Assembly: GCF_039542385.1 (NCBI RefSeq)
Contig: NZ_BAABIA010000007.1
Span: 186,001-250,000, forward strand
Length of the DNA: 64,000 bases
Direction: 5' to 3'
From: Prosthecobacter algae
GTDB taxonomy: Bacteria > Verrucomicrobiota > Verrucomicrobiia > Verrucomicrobiales > Verrucomicrobiaceae
Every line of letters begins with the position of its first letter. Positions within the stretch are counted from its first letter, which is position 1. The position numbers and the translations under genes were made by a program. Positions 34,938 through 43,672 of the stretch are shown one piece after another. Below the pieces are notes generated by a model. The model made no database searches. It was not told the DNA's origin and saw nothing but the letters and a program-made list of their open reading frames with translations.

Positions 34938-35468
34938 GGCTGCCCCAGGAGGGTCCTTCACCCACTCGCTCATCTCATAGAGCTTCGGATTGCGAATGGG
35001 CGGACGGTTGCCGTGCACCATTTTCTTGACCGTCGTAAAGAGGTCGCCATCTCCCCCTTCATCCAGCCCGCCAAACTCAGCCTCGAGTTTTTCTGGATCC
35101 TCCCCTGCTTCCAGCCGCTTCACCATCTCTCTCAGCTCCGGCGGCGTCTTGTCGCCCATCAGATCCGTCATCTTCCGCATCAGATGGCCCAGTTGCTTAG
35201 GATCCGGGTTATCCTCGCTCATCGCCCCCATCTCCCCTTCCACATCCGCCATCAGCGCCTCCATTTTGGCCTCATCCAGGCCGGCAAATGGGTCCCCCTC
35301 CAGATCTTCCTTGGCCTTGCCCAGAATGGCAAAACGCGAAATCTGCTTCTGCAGGTGATACGCTGGATTCTCCGGACAGCTCGGTACCTTGTGCCGATAG
35401 GCCAGACTGCGGGCCAGGAACTGATACACAGTGTTGTTTTCCGGACAGTAAAACTCGTAAATGGGCAT
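34932..35468 (-). CDS. FmdB-like zinc-ribbon protein of unknown function
   Basis: A 178-residue cytoplasmic protein. It begins MPIYEFYCPENNTVYQFLAR, the start of FmdB-type regulatory zinc ribbons, with Cys8 and a second Cys in VPSCPENP (near 30), so the ribbon is reduced to two cysteines. The remainder is acidic and helical (PDPKQLGHLMRKMTDLMGDKTPPELREMVKRLE), with no recognisable catalytic site. A role in transcription regulation is only suggested by the N-terminus. The ATG at 35468 is used because the frame from 35555 adds a non-conserved leader. Confidence 0.65.
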   Translation of the reverse strand: MPIYEFYCPENNTVYQFLARSLAYRHKVPSCPENPAYHLQKQISRFAILGKAKEDLEGDPFAGLDEAKMEALMADVEGEMGAMSEDNPDPKQLGHLMRKMTDLMGDKTPPELREMVKRLEAGEDPEKLEAEFGGLDEGGDGDLFTTVKKMVHGNRPPIRNPKLYEMSEWVKDPPGAAL

Positions 35469-35640
35469 GACGGCGACAGGTTGAAAGGAAGCCAGGAATC
35501 CAGTGCCCGGAAAAGCCGCTCCGCGCAACGCCTGGGATAAGTATTCGGATGCCAAGGCCTTCGCTTGTGAAATTTTTCACAAATTCGGGTTGCCCCTCTC
35601 CCGGCGGCTCCGATAATCCCCAAACTCCGTCTTTCTGCCC

Positions 35641-37374
35641 ATGTCTGCTCCCGCCGCCGCCGCTACCCCCACCGCACCGCCACCCGTTGATCTGGTGAAC
35701 GTGCAAATCGACGGCGTCTGGCACAAGTTCCCCAAGGGCACCCGCATGATCGAAGCCTGCAAGCAGGTGAAGAAAGAAGTGCCGCATTATTGCTACCACC
35801 CCAAGCTTTCCAGCCCCGGCAATTGCCGCATGTGCTTGGTCGAAATGGGCATGCCCCCGCGCCCCGCCCCTGGCCAGGAAGCCGAGAAAGACGAACACGG
35901 CATGCCAAAGATCGGCTGGATGCCACGTCCCGTCATCGCCTGCGCCAACACCGTTGCCGAAGGCATGGGCATCCGCACCGAGTCCGTCCTCACTCAGGAA
36001 TGCCGCAAAGGCGTGATGGAGTTTCTCCTCATCAATCACCCCCTCGACTGCCCCATCTGTGACCAGGCTGGCGAATGCCGCCTCCAGGAATTCAGCGTCG
36101 AGCACGGCAAAGGGGAAAGCCGCTTCCGTGAGAACAAGGTCAAGAAGCCAAAGAATGTGGACATCGGCCCCCGTGTGCGTCTGGACGATGAGCGTTGCAT
36201 CATGTGCAGCCGTTGCATTCGTTTCACCGCCGAAATCGCTGACGAACCCGTCCTCGGTTTCACCGAACGCGGCAGCCACACCACCCTCGCCGTTCACCCT
36301 GGCAAGCGTCTGGAGCACAACTACTCCATGAACACAGTGGATATCTGCCCCGTGGGTGCCCTCACCTCCACCGACTTCCGCTTTCAGCAGCGCGTCTGGT
36401 TCCTCAGCGAGACCAACAGCGTCTGCACCGGCTGTGGTCGTGGCTGTAACATGGAAATTGGTGCCCGTGGCGATACCATCTACCGCCAGACTCCCCGTGA
36501 GAACAACGACGTCAACTCCACCTGGATGTGTGACCGTGGCCGTCTCGACTTCCACTTCGTCAACAGTGAGTTCCGCCTCACCGACCCTCTTGTGAAAACG
36601 GGCAGCAAGCATGAAATCAGCACCTGGAAAAAATCCATCCAGGCTGTCGCTGAAGGCCTCTCCGGCTTGAAGGGCGAAGAAATCGCCATCATCGCAAGTG
36701 CCCGCATGACCAATGAAGAGCTCTTCTTCGTCAAGCAGCTCGCCCGGATTCTCGGCACCGAAAACGTGGATGTCATCCAGCGCCTCGGCGAAGGCGACAA
36801 CTACCTCTCCGCCGCCGACAAAAACCCCAACACTCTCGGGGCCAAAGAGATCCTCGGCATCGAACCCGGCAGCCGCATCGCCGGCATCACCGAACTGATG
36901 AGCCGTGGCCGCCTGCGTGCTGTCCTGGCCCTGGGAGAAAACCTCCTCAAGGTCGGCTTTGAGCGTCGCGACGTCGAAAAAATCGGCTTCCTCACCACGC
37001 TCCACATCCTGGCCAATGCCACGGCCGAGCTTTCCAACGTGGTGCTTCCAGGCACTGCTTATGCCGAAAAACGCGGCAGCATGATCAATGTCACAGGCCG
37101 CCTGCAAAAGCTGAACAAGGCCGTCAACGCTCCAGGCAATGCCCGCGACACCTGGGAAATCCTGCGCGATCTCGTTGTCGCCTGCGGTGGTTCCAATGGT
37201 CTCTACAGCGTGGAAGATGTCTTCAAAGGCCTCGCCAATGACGTGGCGGCCTTTAATGGACTCAGCTACGCCAAGATCGGCGACCTCGGAATTCCCCTCC
37301 TGGAAACCGGGGAGACGATTCCCCTTCTGGAGCGCGAAAAAGAACGCAAGTCCAAAGGCATCATCGTTGGTTAG
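35641..37374 (+). CDS. NADH-quinone oxidoreductase subunit G-like protein
   Basis: A 577-residue iron-sulfur protein like the NADH-dehydrogenase subunit NuoG. After a Pro/Ala-rich N-terminus there is a 2Fe-2S ferredoxin domain (HYCYHPKLSSPGNCRMCLVE, then VIACAN). Next come the His-Cys3 cluster region (NHPLDCPICDQAGEC) and two 4Fe-4S motifs (CIMCSRCIRF with CPVGAL). A further CTGCGRGC motif opens the molybdopterin-oxidoreductase-like domain. It is shorter than E. coli NuoG (about 900 residues), with a reduced C-terminal domain. No other nuo genes are next to it, so it is either a detached complex I subunit or part of another oxidoreductase. A terminator follows. Confidence 0.87.
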   Translation: MSAPAAAATPTAPPPVDLVNVQIDGVWHKFPKGTRMIEACKQVKKEVPHYCYHPKLSSPGNCRMCLVEMGMPPRPAPGQEAEKDEHGMPKIGWMPRPVIACANTVAEGMGIRTESVLTQECRKGVMEFLLINHPLDCPICDQAGECRLQEFSVEHGKGESRFRENKVKKPKNVDIGPRVRLDDERCIMCSRCIRFTAEIADEPVLGFTERGSHTTLAVHPGKRLEHNYSMNTVDICPVGALTSTDFRFQQRVWFLSETNSVCTGCGRGCNMEIGARGDTIYRQTPRENNDVNSTWMCDRGRLDFHFVNSEFRLTDPLVKTGSKHEISTWKKSIQAVAEGLSGLKGEEIAIIASARMTNEELFFVKQLARILGTENVDVIQRLGEGDNYLSAADKNPNTLGAKEILGIEPGSRIAGITELMSRGRLRAVLALGENLLKVGFERRDVEKIGFLTTLHILANATAELSNVVLPGTAYAEKRGSMINVTGRLQKLNKAVNAPGNARDTWEILRDLVVACGGSNGLYSVEDVFKGLANDVAAFNGLSYAKIGDLGIPLLETGETIPLLEREKERKSKGIIVG

Positions 37375-37417
37375 GCCTGAAAGAAAGCCCTTCGGTTAGA
37401 ACCTCACAGTCCCAAAC

Positions 37418-37451
37418 AAAAAGCGCCAGAGTCTCCTCTGGCGCTTTTTGT
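37418..37451 (+). terminator. Rho-independent terminator after the NuoG-like gene
   Basis: A perfect 13-base-pair stem (arms 37418-37430 and 37437-37449) with a 6-base loop and flanking A and T runs, so it can work in both directions. It lies between two convergent genes. Confidence 0.93.
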
Positions 37452-37468
37452 TTGATGATCTGCTGACC

Positions 37469-39748
37469 TTAACGCTTCGGAACCCACTCAGAAATCGGCT
37501 TCACCGGGATGGCGGCAGGTGCTTCACCCAGGCCAAAGGCAATGCTGAGGGTCTGCAAGCCCTTGACAGCCCCCAGGTTCACCTTCAGCACCTTGATGCC
37601 CGTCAGCTTCTTCATCTGCTCACTCTTCGGTTCCGGCGCCTCTTCTGCCGTGAAGGTGGCACCCGCAGGCGACAGGATCACCGCATACAGCGTCTTTTCC
37701 TTGTCCGTCAGCGTGGCTTTGGCACCTTCCACAACCACTTCCGCACGGGTGTGCATGGACCAGGTGACTGGCGTCGTGTTCTTCACCTGAAGATCGTCCT
37801 GAAGCACCACATAAGGCTTGGCACCACGCACCATCATCGCTCCACGGAAAACGTCCTTAGCCGACTTTGAATAACCTTTGGAAAGGTCCACCGCCGTGAT
37901 CCCCAGGGCAGGCGTGCTGTGGCTGACAATCACCGAGGCCTTCGCATCCAGTTCCTGATTTCCACCCAGGGAAATCGTGTTCTGGCCCAGAGTGTTCTCC
38001 ACATACAGTTCATAGCGTTTGGTGCGGTCCGCCGCAGGCTTGAAGCCCGGAGCCCGGTCACTTTCACCGCCCAGTTCAATGCCCCAGCGCTTGCCGCCGG
38101 CTTCCAGCACAAAGCTGCCCAGGTCCAGTTGCGCCGTCGGGATGCTGTTGTCGCCCCCCTTCACCGCCACATAAAAGGCATCCTTGTCCCAGCCGCTGCG
38201 CATGGCTGCCACAGAGCCGCCCTGGAAGGAATAGTCCATGCTGTCCGGCGTTCCATCGCCCGCCGCGTGGGGGTTGTAATACATCAGATGGCCAGCCAGA
38301 TTAAGAAATGCGGTGTCGGCTCCAGGAGCAGCTCCGGCCGTCAGCGCCTTGGTGCCCATGTTACCGTGAGCACCAGCCAGCCAGGTGGAAACCCAAGGTC
38401 GGGTCAGTGCCGCGCCCTGCGCATCCCCATAGTTGAAAAGCTGGTTCGTCGGCCCCACCAGATGCACCCGGGCCAGTCCCGCCTGCGGGATGCCTTCCAG
38501 CAAGCTGAAACCTAAATCACTGCCGGCATTCGCCTTCAGCGTCTGCAGCACCAGGATCGCATAGTCCAGCACATGTTCCCCGGATTCCATCCCTTCCGGC
38601 CAGATCCCCGCAGGGGCAAAACGCAGCATTCCTTTGCCAAACACCTTGCCCGCCGCATCCATCGCCTGTTTGGCCGCGCTGGGATCTTCATCATTGAGGC
38701 AAAACGCAGCCAGGATCAAGGCCGAGGCCGCTGCCATGTGCTCAGAGTCGGGCTCTTCTTCAGATTCGCCTTTGCCAGCGCCCTTGGGTGCCGCTTTAGG
38801 TTTCGGTGCGGCATCAGATCCAGCCGTTTTGCCACGGGCGGACTCTGGCACCGGCTCACCTTTGAGGAAAGCAGCCAGCGCGCCGATACCTTTTTCAATC
38901 ATGTAGGTGCGTGCATCCGTCGCCTGCTTCTCATTCAGGCCATCGCGGAAGTAGTCATAACCTAGAGAGGCTGCGATCAGAAAGTCTGCCGTCACTGGCG
39001 GTTCATCCACATACCAGTTTTGAAAGGTGGCCGGATCCGTGATGGCGATGAGTTCACGCACACCACGCTCTTTCCAGCGAGGATCTCCATCCACAAAGTT
39101 CAGCACGCCCAGCGTCGCCATGCGAAACATCGCCTTGGAGCCCGGAGTCACCGTCCCCCGCTGCTCCCCGAAAATGCGGGTTAGTTCTGGGGCTTCCAGC
39201 AGTTTCTCTCCTCCGGCCTTCAAGTTTTCCACCATCTTGGCAGCCACGGGGTCCGTCGCAGGCAGCCCTTTGACATAGGCCCAGCCTGGGGCTGCGTGGA
39301 TGAGCCGTGGCCGCGTTTTCAGCACGGTGCGCACATAGTCGGCACTGTTTGGCACCTTGAACTTGCTCGCCGGGGTGATGGTGAGGGCTGGCCGTGGAGG
39401 AGCCGGACGCGCGCTGGCCGTCTTGGGAGCGGGAGCCGTAGGGGCCGGGGCAGCAGGTGCGCCAGGAATCGCAGGCGGGGTTGCTGCTGGCATGGCCTGC
39501 ATTTTCTTCCATTGCTCCGCCGCAAAGGCCTTGTCCTCATCGCTCAGGCTGTCGATCGGGATCGTAAAGGTCTGTGCATCGGCACGCTTGATGGTGATCG
39601 TGCGGGCAGTCACATCCACGGCCACCATCTCGGCTTCGATGGAAACTCCAGCCTTGTTTTTCCAGGCGCGCATTTCAGCAGTCGCCATCAGAGGCAGAGT
39701 CAGGCCAAGCAAAAACGTGGTCAGGGGGCGGTGGGCGGCAGCGTTCAT
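37469..39748 (-). CDS. SHD1-domain heparinase II/III-like secreted protein
   Basis: A 759-residue exported protein. Signal peptide residues 1 to about 24. An SHD1 domain (about 25-80; MRAWKNKAGVSIEAEMV with FTIPIDSLSDEDK) follows, a module frequent in Planctomycetes and Verrucomicrobia. A Pro/Ala linker (about 88-125) leads to a helical and then beta-rich region resembling heparinase II/III-type polysaccharide lyases: PVTADFLIAASLGYDYF, FPGM-free core, FQGGSVAAMRSGWDKDAFYVAVKGGDN. A Lys/Ala/Glu-rich insertion (about 315-345) interrupts the helical part. Likely degrades acidic polysaccharides in the periplasm or outside; exact substrate unknown. Confidence 0.75.
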   Translation of the reverse strand: MNAAAHRPLTTFLLGLTLPLMATAEMRAWKNKAGVSIEAEMVAVDVTARTITIKRADAQTFTIPIDSLSDEDKAFAAEQWKKMQAMPAATPPAIPGAPAAPAPTAPAPKTASARPAPPRPALTITPASKFKVPNSADYVRTVLKTRPRLIHAAPGWAYVKGLPATDPVAAKMVENLKAGGEKLLEAPELTRIFGEQRGTVTPGSKAMFRMATLGVLNFVDGDPRWKERGVRELIAITDPATFQNWYVDEPPVTADFLIAASLGYDYFRDGLNEKQATDARTYMIEKGIGALAAFLKGEPVPESARGKTAGSDAAPKPKAAPKGAGKGESEEEPDSEHMAAASALILAAFCLNDEDPSAAKQAMDAAGKVFGKGMLRFAPAGIWPEGMESGEHVLDYAILVLQTLKANAGSDLGFSLLEGIPQAGLARVHLVGPTNQLFNYGDAQGAALTRPWVSTWLAGAHGNMGTKALTAGAAPGADTAFLNLAGHLMYYNPHAAGDGTPDSMDYSFQGGSVAAMRSGWDKDAFYVAVKGGDNSIPTAQLDLGSFVLEAGGKRWGIELGGESDRAPGFKPAADRTKRYELYVENTLGQNTISLGGNQELDAKASVIVSHSTPALGITAVDLSKGYSKSAKDVFRGAMMVRGAKPYVVLQDDLQVKNTTPVTWSMHTRAEVVVEGAKATLTDKEKTLYAVILSPAGATFTAEEAPEPKSEQMKKLTGIKVLKVNLGAVKGLQTLSIAFGLGEAPAAIPVKPISEWVPKR

Positions 39749-39898
39749 GGGTGGTTTTACGTACTAAAGACGAGTGTGGGTTTGCCCCGTCCCGGCGACA
39801 AGGCAAAAATAATCGCCCGCGCGAAAACTGACCCCGCTTTTCCGCCGCCCTGCAATCGGCATTCGACATCCCCGCCACCTCCGTGTAGCAAAATCCCC

Positions 39899-40504
39899 AT
39901 GTTCACTGGCCTCATCGAATGCACCGGCACCGTCCTTTCCTTGGAAGCACGCGGCGAAAGCGCCCGCCTCACCCTGAATGTCGGCTCCCTCGCCGCAGGC
40001 CTGACCGAAGGTGAAAGCGTGGCCGTCAATGGCTGCTGCCTGACGGTGACTGACTGGGACATCACTGCCCGGACCGCAAGCTTTGACCTCCTGATGCAAA
40101 CCCTCAAGGTCACCAGCCTGGGAGATCTCGCCATCGGCAGCCTCGTCAATCTGGAGCGCGCCATGAGCATGAATGCCCGTTTCGGCGGTCATTTTGTCCA
40201 GGGCCACGTGGATGCCACCGTCACCATTCTGGACTGGAGCCCCCACGGCCAGGACTACCGCCTGGAAGTGGAACTGCCAGCCGAGCACGCGGGGCTTGTC
40301 ATCCCCAAAGGCTCCATCTGCCTCGACGGCATCTCCCTCACGGCCGCCGAAGTCACTCCAACCAGCGTCGTCTGCTGGATCATCCCCCACACTTTCCAGA
40401 TGACCAATCTGCGCAGCAAAACCGCCGGCATGCGCCTGAATGTGGAATTTGACCTCCTGGGCAAATACGTGCGCAATCTCATGCAGGCCCAGACGGGAAC
40501 CTGA
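39899..40504 (+). CDS. ribE: Riboflavin synthase, alpha subunit
   Basis: A 201-residue cytoplasmic enzyme that dismutates 6,7-dimethyl-8-ribityllumazine to riboflavin. It starts with the conserved MFTGLIECTGTV and contains two lumazine-binding repeats (about 1-97 and 98-201), including NARFGGHFVQGHVD and the VNGCCLTV and LDGISLT segments, one in each repeat. The ATG at 39899 matches the family start; the open frame extends about 200 codons upstream without conserved content. The gene is followed by the PBP2 gene about 77 bases later. Other rib genes are not nearby. Confidence 0.95.
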   Translation: MFTGLIECTGTVLSLEARGESARLTLNVGSLAAGLTEGESVAVNGCCLTVTDWDITARTASFDLLMQTLKVTSLGDLAIGSLVNLERAMSMNARFGGHFVQGHVDATVTILDWSPHGQDYRLEVELPAEHAGLVIPKGSICLDGISLTAAEVTPTSVVCWIIPHTFQMTNLRSKTAGMRLNVEFDLLGKYVRNLMQAQTGT

Positions 40505-40580
40505 CGTGTGCCTTGACGGGGAAGCGCTCACCCCGCATCTTGCGGGACGTCCCAGCCCGCCGGACGAATGCCCTTCCCTC

Positions 40581-42620
40581 ATGCAGACTGTGTTTCATCG
40601 CCCCTGGCAATCCCTGGCTCTTGGCTGTTGCCTTCTTTCCACCCTCCCAGTCGCACGGGCCCAGGATGCCCCCAAGGCCGTGCCCGTGCAAAACGTCTCC
40701 GTGGGCAATGAAGGCGAGGAAAAGAAAAAGGGCGATCTCTCCGCCACCCTGCTGACCCAGAAAGAGGCGCGCACCATGCGCCTAAGCATCCCCGCTCCCC
40801 GAGGCCAGATCGTGGATCGCAACGGCGTCGCCTTTGCCAGCAACCGCGTGGTCAACTACCTCGCCCTGAACTTCCCCTTCATGGACAAGGCCACTCCGGA
40901 AAAAATCCTGAGCTTTGCCAAAGGTAAGATCAATGCCGCCAACCGCCTGTTGGGAAAAAACTGGTCCCTGCCCGATGACCGTCTGCTCAGCCATTACGAG
41001 CACCGCCGCTGGCTGCCCCTGGTCTTCTCCATCGAGGACACCCTGAACGTCGAAATCACGGACGAGCAGCAAAAGCTCCTCGCCCCCCTGCTGGAGGATG
41101 GCCTTCTCCTTCAGCCTGCCTACATCCGCAGCTACCCGAAGGATGACAGCGCCTGTCACATCATCGGTTATACCGGCAAGACCCGCCCCCTGCCCCTCGG
41201 CCCGATTGCCGATGGCGACCAGCTCTTTGAAGAAATGGAAGGTCGCGAAGGCCTGGAAGTGACCTTTGATTCCTGGCTCAAAGGCATCCCCGGCGAGATC
41301 AACCTCCTTTTCGATCCCGATGGCAAGCTCCTGGCCGATGAAGTCCTGCGCCGCCCGGCTCCCGGCCGCACCGTGGTGACCACCCTGGATTTCAACCTGC
41401 AAAAGTACGCAGAAAACGCCCTCAAAAAAGGCGCGCGCAACGGCGGTGCCATGGTCATCATGGACATCCGCAACGGCGACATCCTGGCCATGGCCTCCAA
41501 CCCGGGCTTCAATCTCAATGAGTTCGTCCCCGGCGTCCGCTCCGCCCGCTGGGAAGAATTTACCAGCGATCCTCGCAAACCCCTCACCGACCGCTGCTTC
41601 CGCGGTGCCTACCCACCTGCTTCAACCTTCAAAATTGTCACCGCACTCGGTGCGCTGGAGAGTGGCAAAGTCAGCGCCAATACCGCCTACAACTGCAGTA
41701 CTTCCTTCCTGGTGGGCGACCGCTACTTCAACAACTGGAACACCAAAAGCGATGAAGGCCCGATGAATGTCATCTCGGCCATTAAGCGTTCCTGCAACAC
41801 TTGGTTCTATCAGGCCGCCCTTGATACAGGTGCAGATCCCATCACCAACATGGCTCTCCGGCTCGGTTTTGGTGAACGTACCGGCATCCCTCTCAAAGGC
41901 GAAGCCGCAGGCAACGTGCCCACCAATGCCGATCACCGCATTCTCGGGGGTGAACTGGCCAACATCGCCATCGGCCAGGGTGCCGTCCTTGTCTCCCCGC
42001 TTCAGGTTTGCCAGGCCATGGCCGCCATCGGCGATGGAGTCAATATGCCCCAGCCACGCCTCGTCAAGCAGGTCCAGACCATTGGCGAACTCGTTGTGGA
42101 TGCCACAGAGCCTCGCGTGCGCCGCCAGGTGAATCTTGATCCCGGCCATCGGGATACCGTCGTCAAAGGCATGGTCGCCGTGGTCTCCGGCAGCGGTGGT
42201 ACCGGGCGCAATGCCGCCATCAAAAAAGCCCAGATTGCGGGCAAGACCGGCACCGCCCAGTGGGTGCCCGCCAAGGATCAAAACCTCGCTTGGTTCACCG
42301 GGTTCCTCCCAGCCAGTCAGCCCGTCCTCGCCTTTGCCGTCGTCTATGAAGGCCGCCCTGGCGAAAAAGTCGGCGGCGGGGCCATCGCCGCCCCCATCGT
42401 CAACGAAGTCTTCACCAAATACTTCGAAGGTGCCCCCACCGATGATCCGCTCGTCGCCGCCCTCAAGGATGTCCCCCAGGCCCTCGCCGTGGATGAAGGC
42501 GAAATGGACGGCATCCCTGCCCAGGAAAGCCGCCCAGCCGAGGCCGCCCCTCCACCTCCCCCGCCGGAGCAAAAAACGCTCGGCGGTTTCTTCCGCAAGC
42601 TCTTCAAACGCGGCTCCTAG
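40581..42620 (+). CDS. Penicillin-binding protein 2-type transpeptidase
   Basis: A 679-residue class B penicillin-binding protein that cross-links peptidoglycan in the periplasm. The dimerisation region includes IPAPRGQIVDRNGV. The transpeptidase motifs are STFK (Ser348, Lys351), SCN (near 404) and KTGT (near 555). The ATG at 40581 gives a hydrophobic N-terminus ending in PVARAQD, which looks more like a cleavable signal peptide than the usual cytoplasmic tail plus membrane anchor. The C-terminal 60 residues are acidic and Pro-rich and end in a basic FFRKLFKRGS. It may be elongation-type PBP2 (mrdA), but no rodA or mre genes are adjacent. Confidence 0.88.
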   Translation: MQTVFHRPWQSLALGCCLLSTLPVARAQDAPKAVPVQNVSVGNEGEEKKKGDLSATLLTQKEARTMRLSIPAPRGQIVDRNGVAFASNRVVNYLALNFPFMDKATPEKILSFAKGKINAANRLLGKNWSLPDDRLLSHYEHRRWLPLVFSIEDTLNVEITDEQQKLLAPLLEDGLLLQPAYIRSYPKDDSACHIIGYTGKTRPLPLGPIADGDQLFEEMEGREGLEVTFDSWLKGIPGEINLLFDPDGKLLADEVLRRPAPGRTVVTTLDFNLQKYAENALKKGARNGGAMVIMDIRNGDILAMASNPGFNLNEFVPGVRSARWEEFTSDPRKPLTDRCFRGAYPPASTFKIVTALGALESGKVSANTAYNCSTSFLVGDRYFNNWNTKSDEGPMNVISAIKRSCNTWFYQAALDTGADPITNMALRLGFGERTGIPLKGEAAGNVPTNADHRILGGELANIAIGQGAVLVSPLQVCQAMAAIGDGVNMPQPRLVKQVQTIGELVVDATEPRVRRQVNLDPGHRDTVVKGMVAVVSGSGGTGRNAAIKKAQIAGKTGTAQWVPAKDQNLAWFTGFLPASQPVLAFAVVYEGRPGEKVGGGAIAAPIVNEVFTKYFEGAPTDDPLVAALKDVPQALAVDEGEMDGIPAQESRPAEAAPPPPPPEQKTLGGFFRKLFKRGS

Positions 42621-42639
42621 TTCCCTTCCACCGACAGAT

Positions 42640-43065
42640 ATGACGGTTCAACTCGCCACCCTTTGCGACTCCGCGTCCGACTACTCAGGCAAACTCTGCA
42701 TCCTGGGCGCCTTCGATACCCTGTGCGCCCGTGAGTTTCCCGTGGTCCACCCTCACTGCTCGCTGGTCATCCGGCTCATGTTCGAGCCCCTGGACTCCGG
42801 CCACCACGCCTTCATCATCCGCTGCATCGACCCCGCCGGGCAGGAGTGCCTCCCCCCCTTCGACCCCGCCGTGGATGTCAGCTTTCCGTCGAATTTCGTG
42901 CCCTTTGTCACCCGAAACATCGTCCTGAACCTCCAGCGACTGCGTATCGAAAGGCAAGGCGTGTACCGCTGGGTGCTGGAACTCGCGGGCAATGTCCTTT
43001 TCACCATTCCTCTGCGGGTCACGCTTTTTGACGAGTCCCGCTCCACCATCGGCCCAGCAGGCTAG
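42640..43065 (+). CDS. DUF6941-like protein
   Basis: A 141-residue protein resembling the DUF6941 family. The start MTVQLATLCDSASDYSGKL and the following LGAFDTLCAREFPVVHPHCSL fit the family's ATLCDxAxxxxGKLxILGxFD pattern. It is beta-rich with no signal peptide or membrane helix. Function is unknown. It starts 19 bases after the PBP2 stop and 23 bases before the ACT-domain gene, so it is probably co-transcribed. The longer frame starting at 42136 runs inside the PBP2 gene and is not used. Confidence 0.7.
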   Translation: MTVQLATLCDSASDYSGKLCILGAFDTLCAREFPVVHPHCSLVIRLMFEPLDSGHHAFIIRCIDPAGQECLPPFDPAVDVSFPSNFVPFVTRNIVLNLQRLRIERQGVYRWVLELAGNVLFTIPLRVTLFDESRSTIGPAG

Positions 43066-43088
43066 TCCCACCCTCACTCCACCACATT

Positions 43089-43565
43089 ATGCAGTCGAAC
43101 TCCCTGCAAGAAACGCCCGCTGCCACCGCCAAAAGCAGCCCCATCCGCCAGCTCTCGGTCTTCCTCCCGAACCGCGTCGGCTCGCTCATGGCCCTCGTTA
43201 AGCTGCTCCAGGAACACTCCATCGAAGTCCTCGGCCTTTCCATGCAGGACACGACGGAAATGACCCTGGTCCGCCTCATCCTCAGCGATCCTGAAGGCGC
43301 AGCCATGCTGTTCATTGAAAAAGGCATCCCGCACACCGACTGCTTCATCATCGTCGTCGAACTCAGCGAATCCGACCGCCGCCTCACCGAGTGCCTCTCG
43401 GTGCTTCTCGCCGCCGAGCTGAACATTGAATTCTGCTACCCCCTGCTCGTCCGTCCAGGCCTCTTTCCCCTCTTCGCCCTCCATTGTGATGATGTGGACA
43501 TGGGTGCCGAGGTCCTTGGCGGAGCCGGATTCAAAGTCCTCTGCCAGGGCGATCTCAGCCGCTAG
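43089..43565 (+). CDS. Tandem ACT-domain protein
   Basis: A 158-residue cytoplasmic protein with two ACT-like units (about residues 20-88 and 92-155). The first begins QLSVFLPNRVGSLMALVKLL, the classical ligand-binding ACT start. ACT pairs typically sense amino acids. No catalytic domain is attached. The next gene is a branched-chain aminotransferase, so sensing of branched-chain or related amino acids is a reasonable guess and nothing more. Confidence 0.75.
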   Translation: MQSNSLQETPAATAKSSPIRQLSVFLPNRVGSLMALVKLLQEHSIEVLGLSMQDTTEMTLVRLILSDPEGAAMLFIEKGIPHTDCFIIVVELSESDRRLTECLSVLLAAELNIEFCYPLLVRPGLFPLFALHCDDVDMGAEVLGGAGFKVLCQGDLSR

Positions 43566-43672
43566 CCGCCCAGGCCCAGTCCTCTGAAAACCAGCCGCTT
43601 TTCGCATGCTGCAAGCAGACGCTTGCAAACGGTCGAGTGACTGGCATTCTCCACGCCCTCCCACCACCCATC

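Noticed and set aside
35272..37107. 611-codon minus-strand frame opposite the NuoG-like gene
   Set aside because: It mirrors the codon phase of the NuoG-like gene; the Ala/Gly/Glu/Asp/His-rich product has no motif, and the plus strand carries all expected iron-sulfur motifs.
39296..39898. Upstream extension of the riboflavin synthase frame by about 200 codons
   Set aside because: The extension is antisense to the heparinase-like gene and has no conserved content; riboflavin synthase proteins start at MFTGLI.
42136..42639. Upstream extension of the DUF6941 frame
   Set aside because: It lies inside the PBP2 coding sequence in another frame and its Ser/Pro-rich translation is a shadow; the protein begins at MTVQLATLCD.
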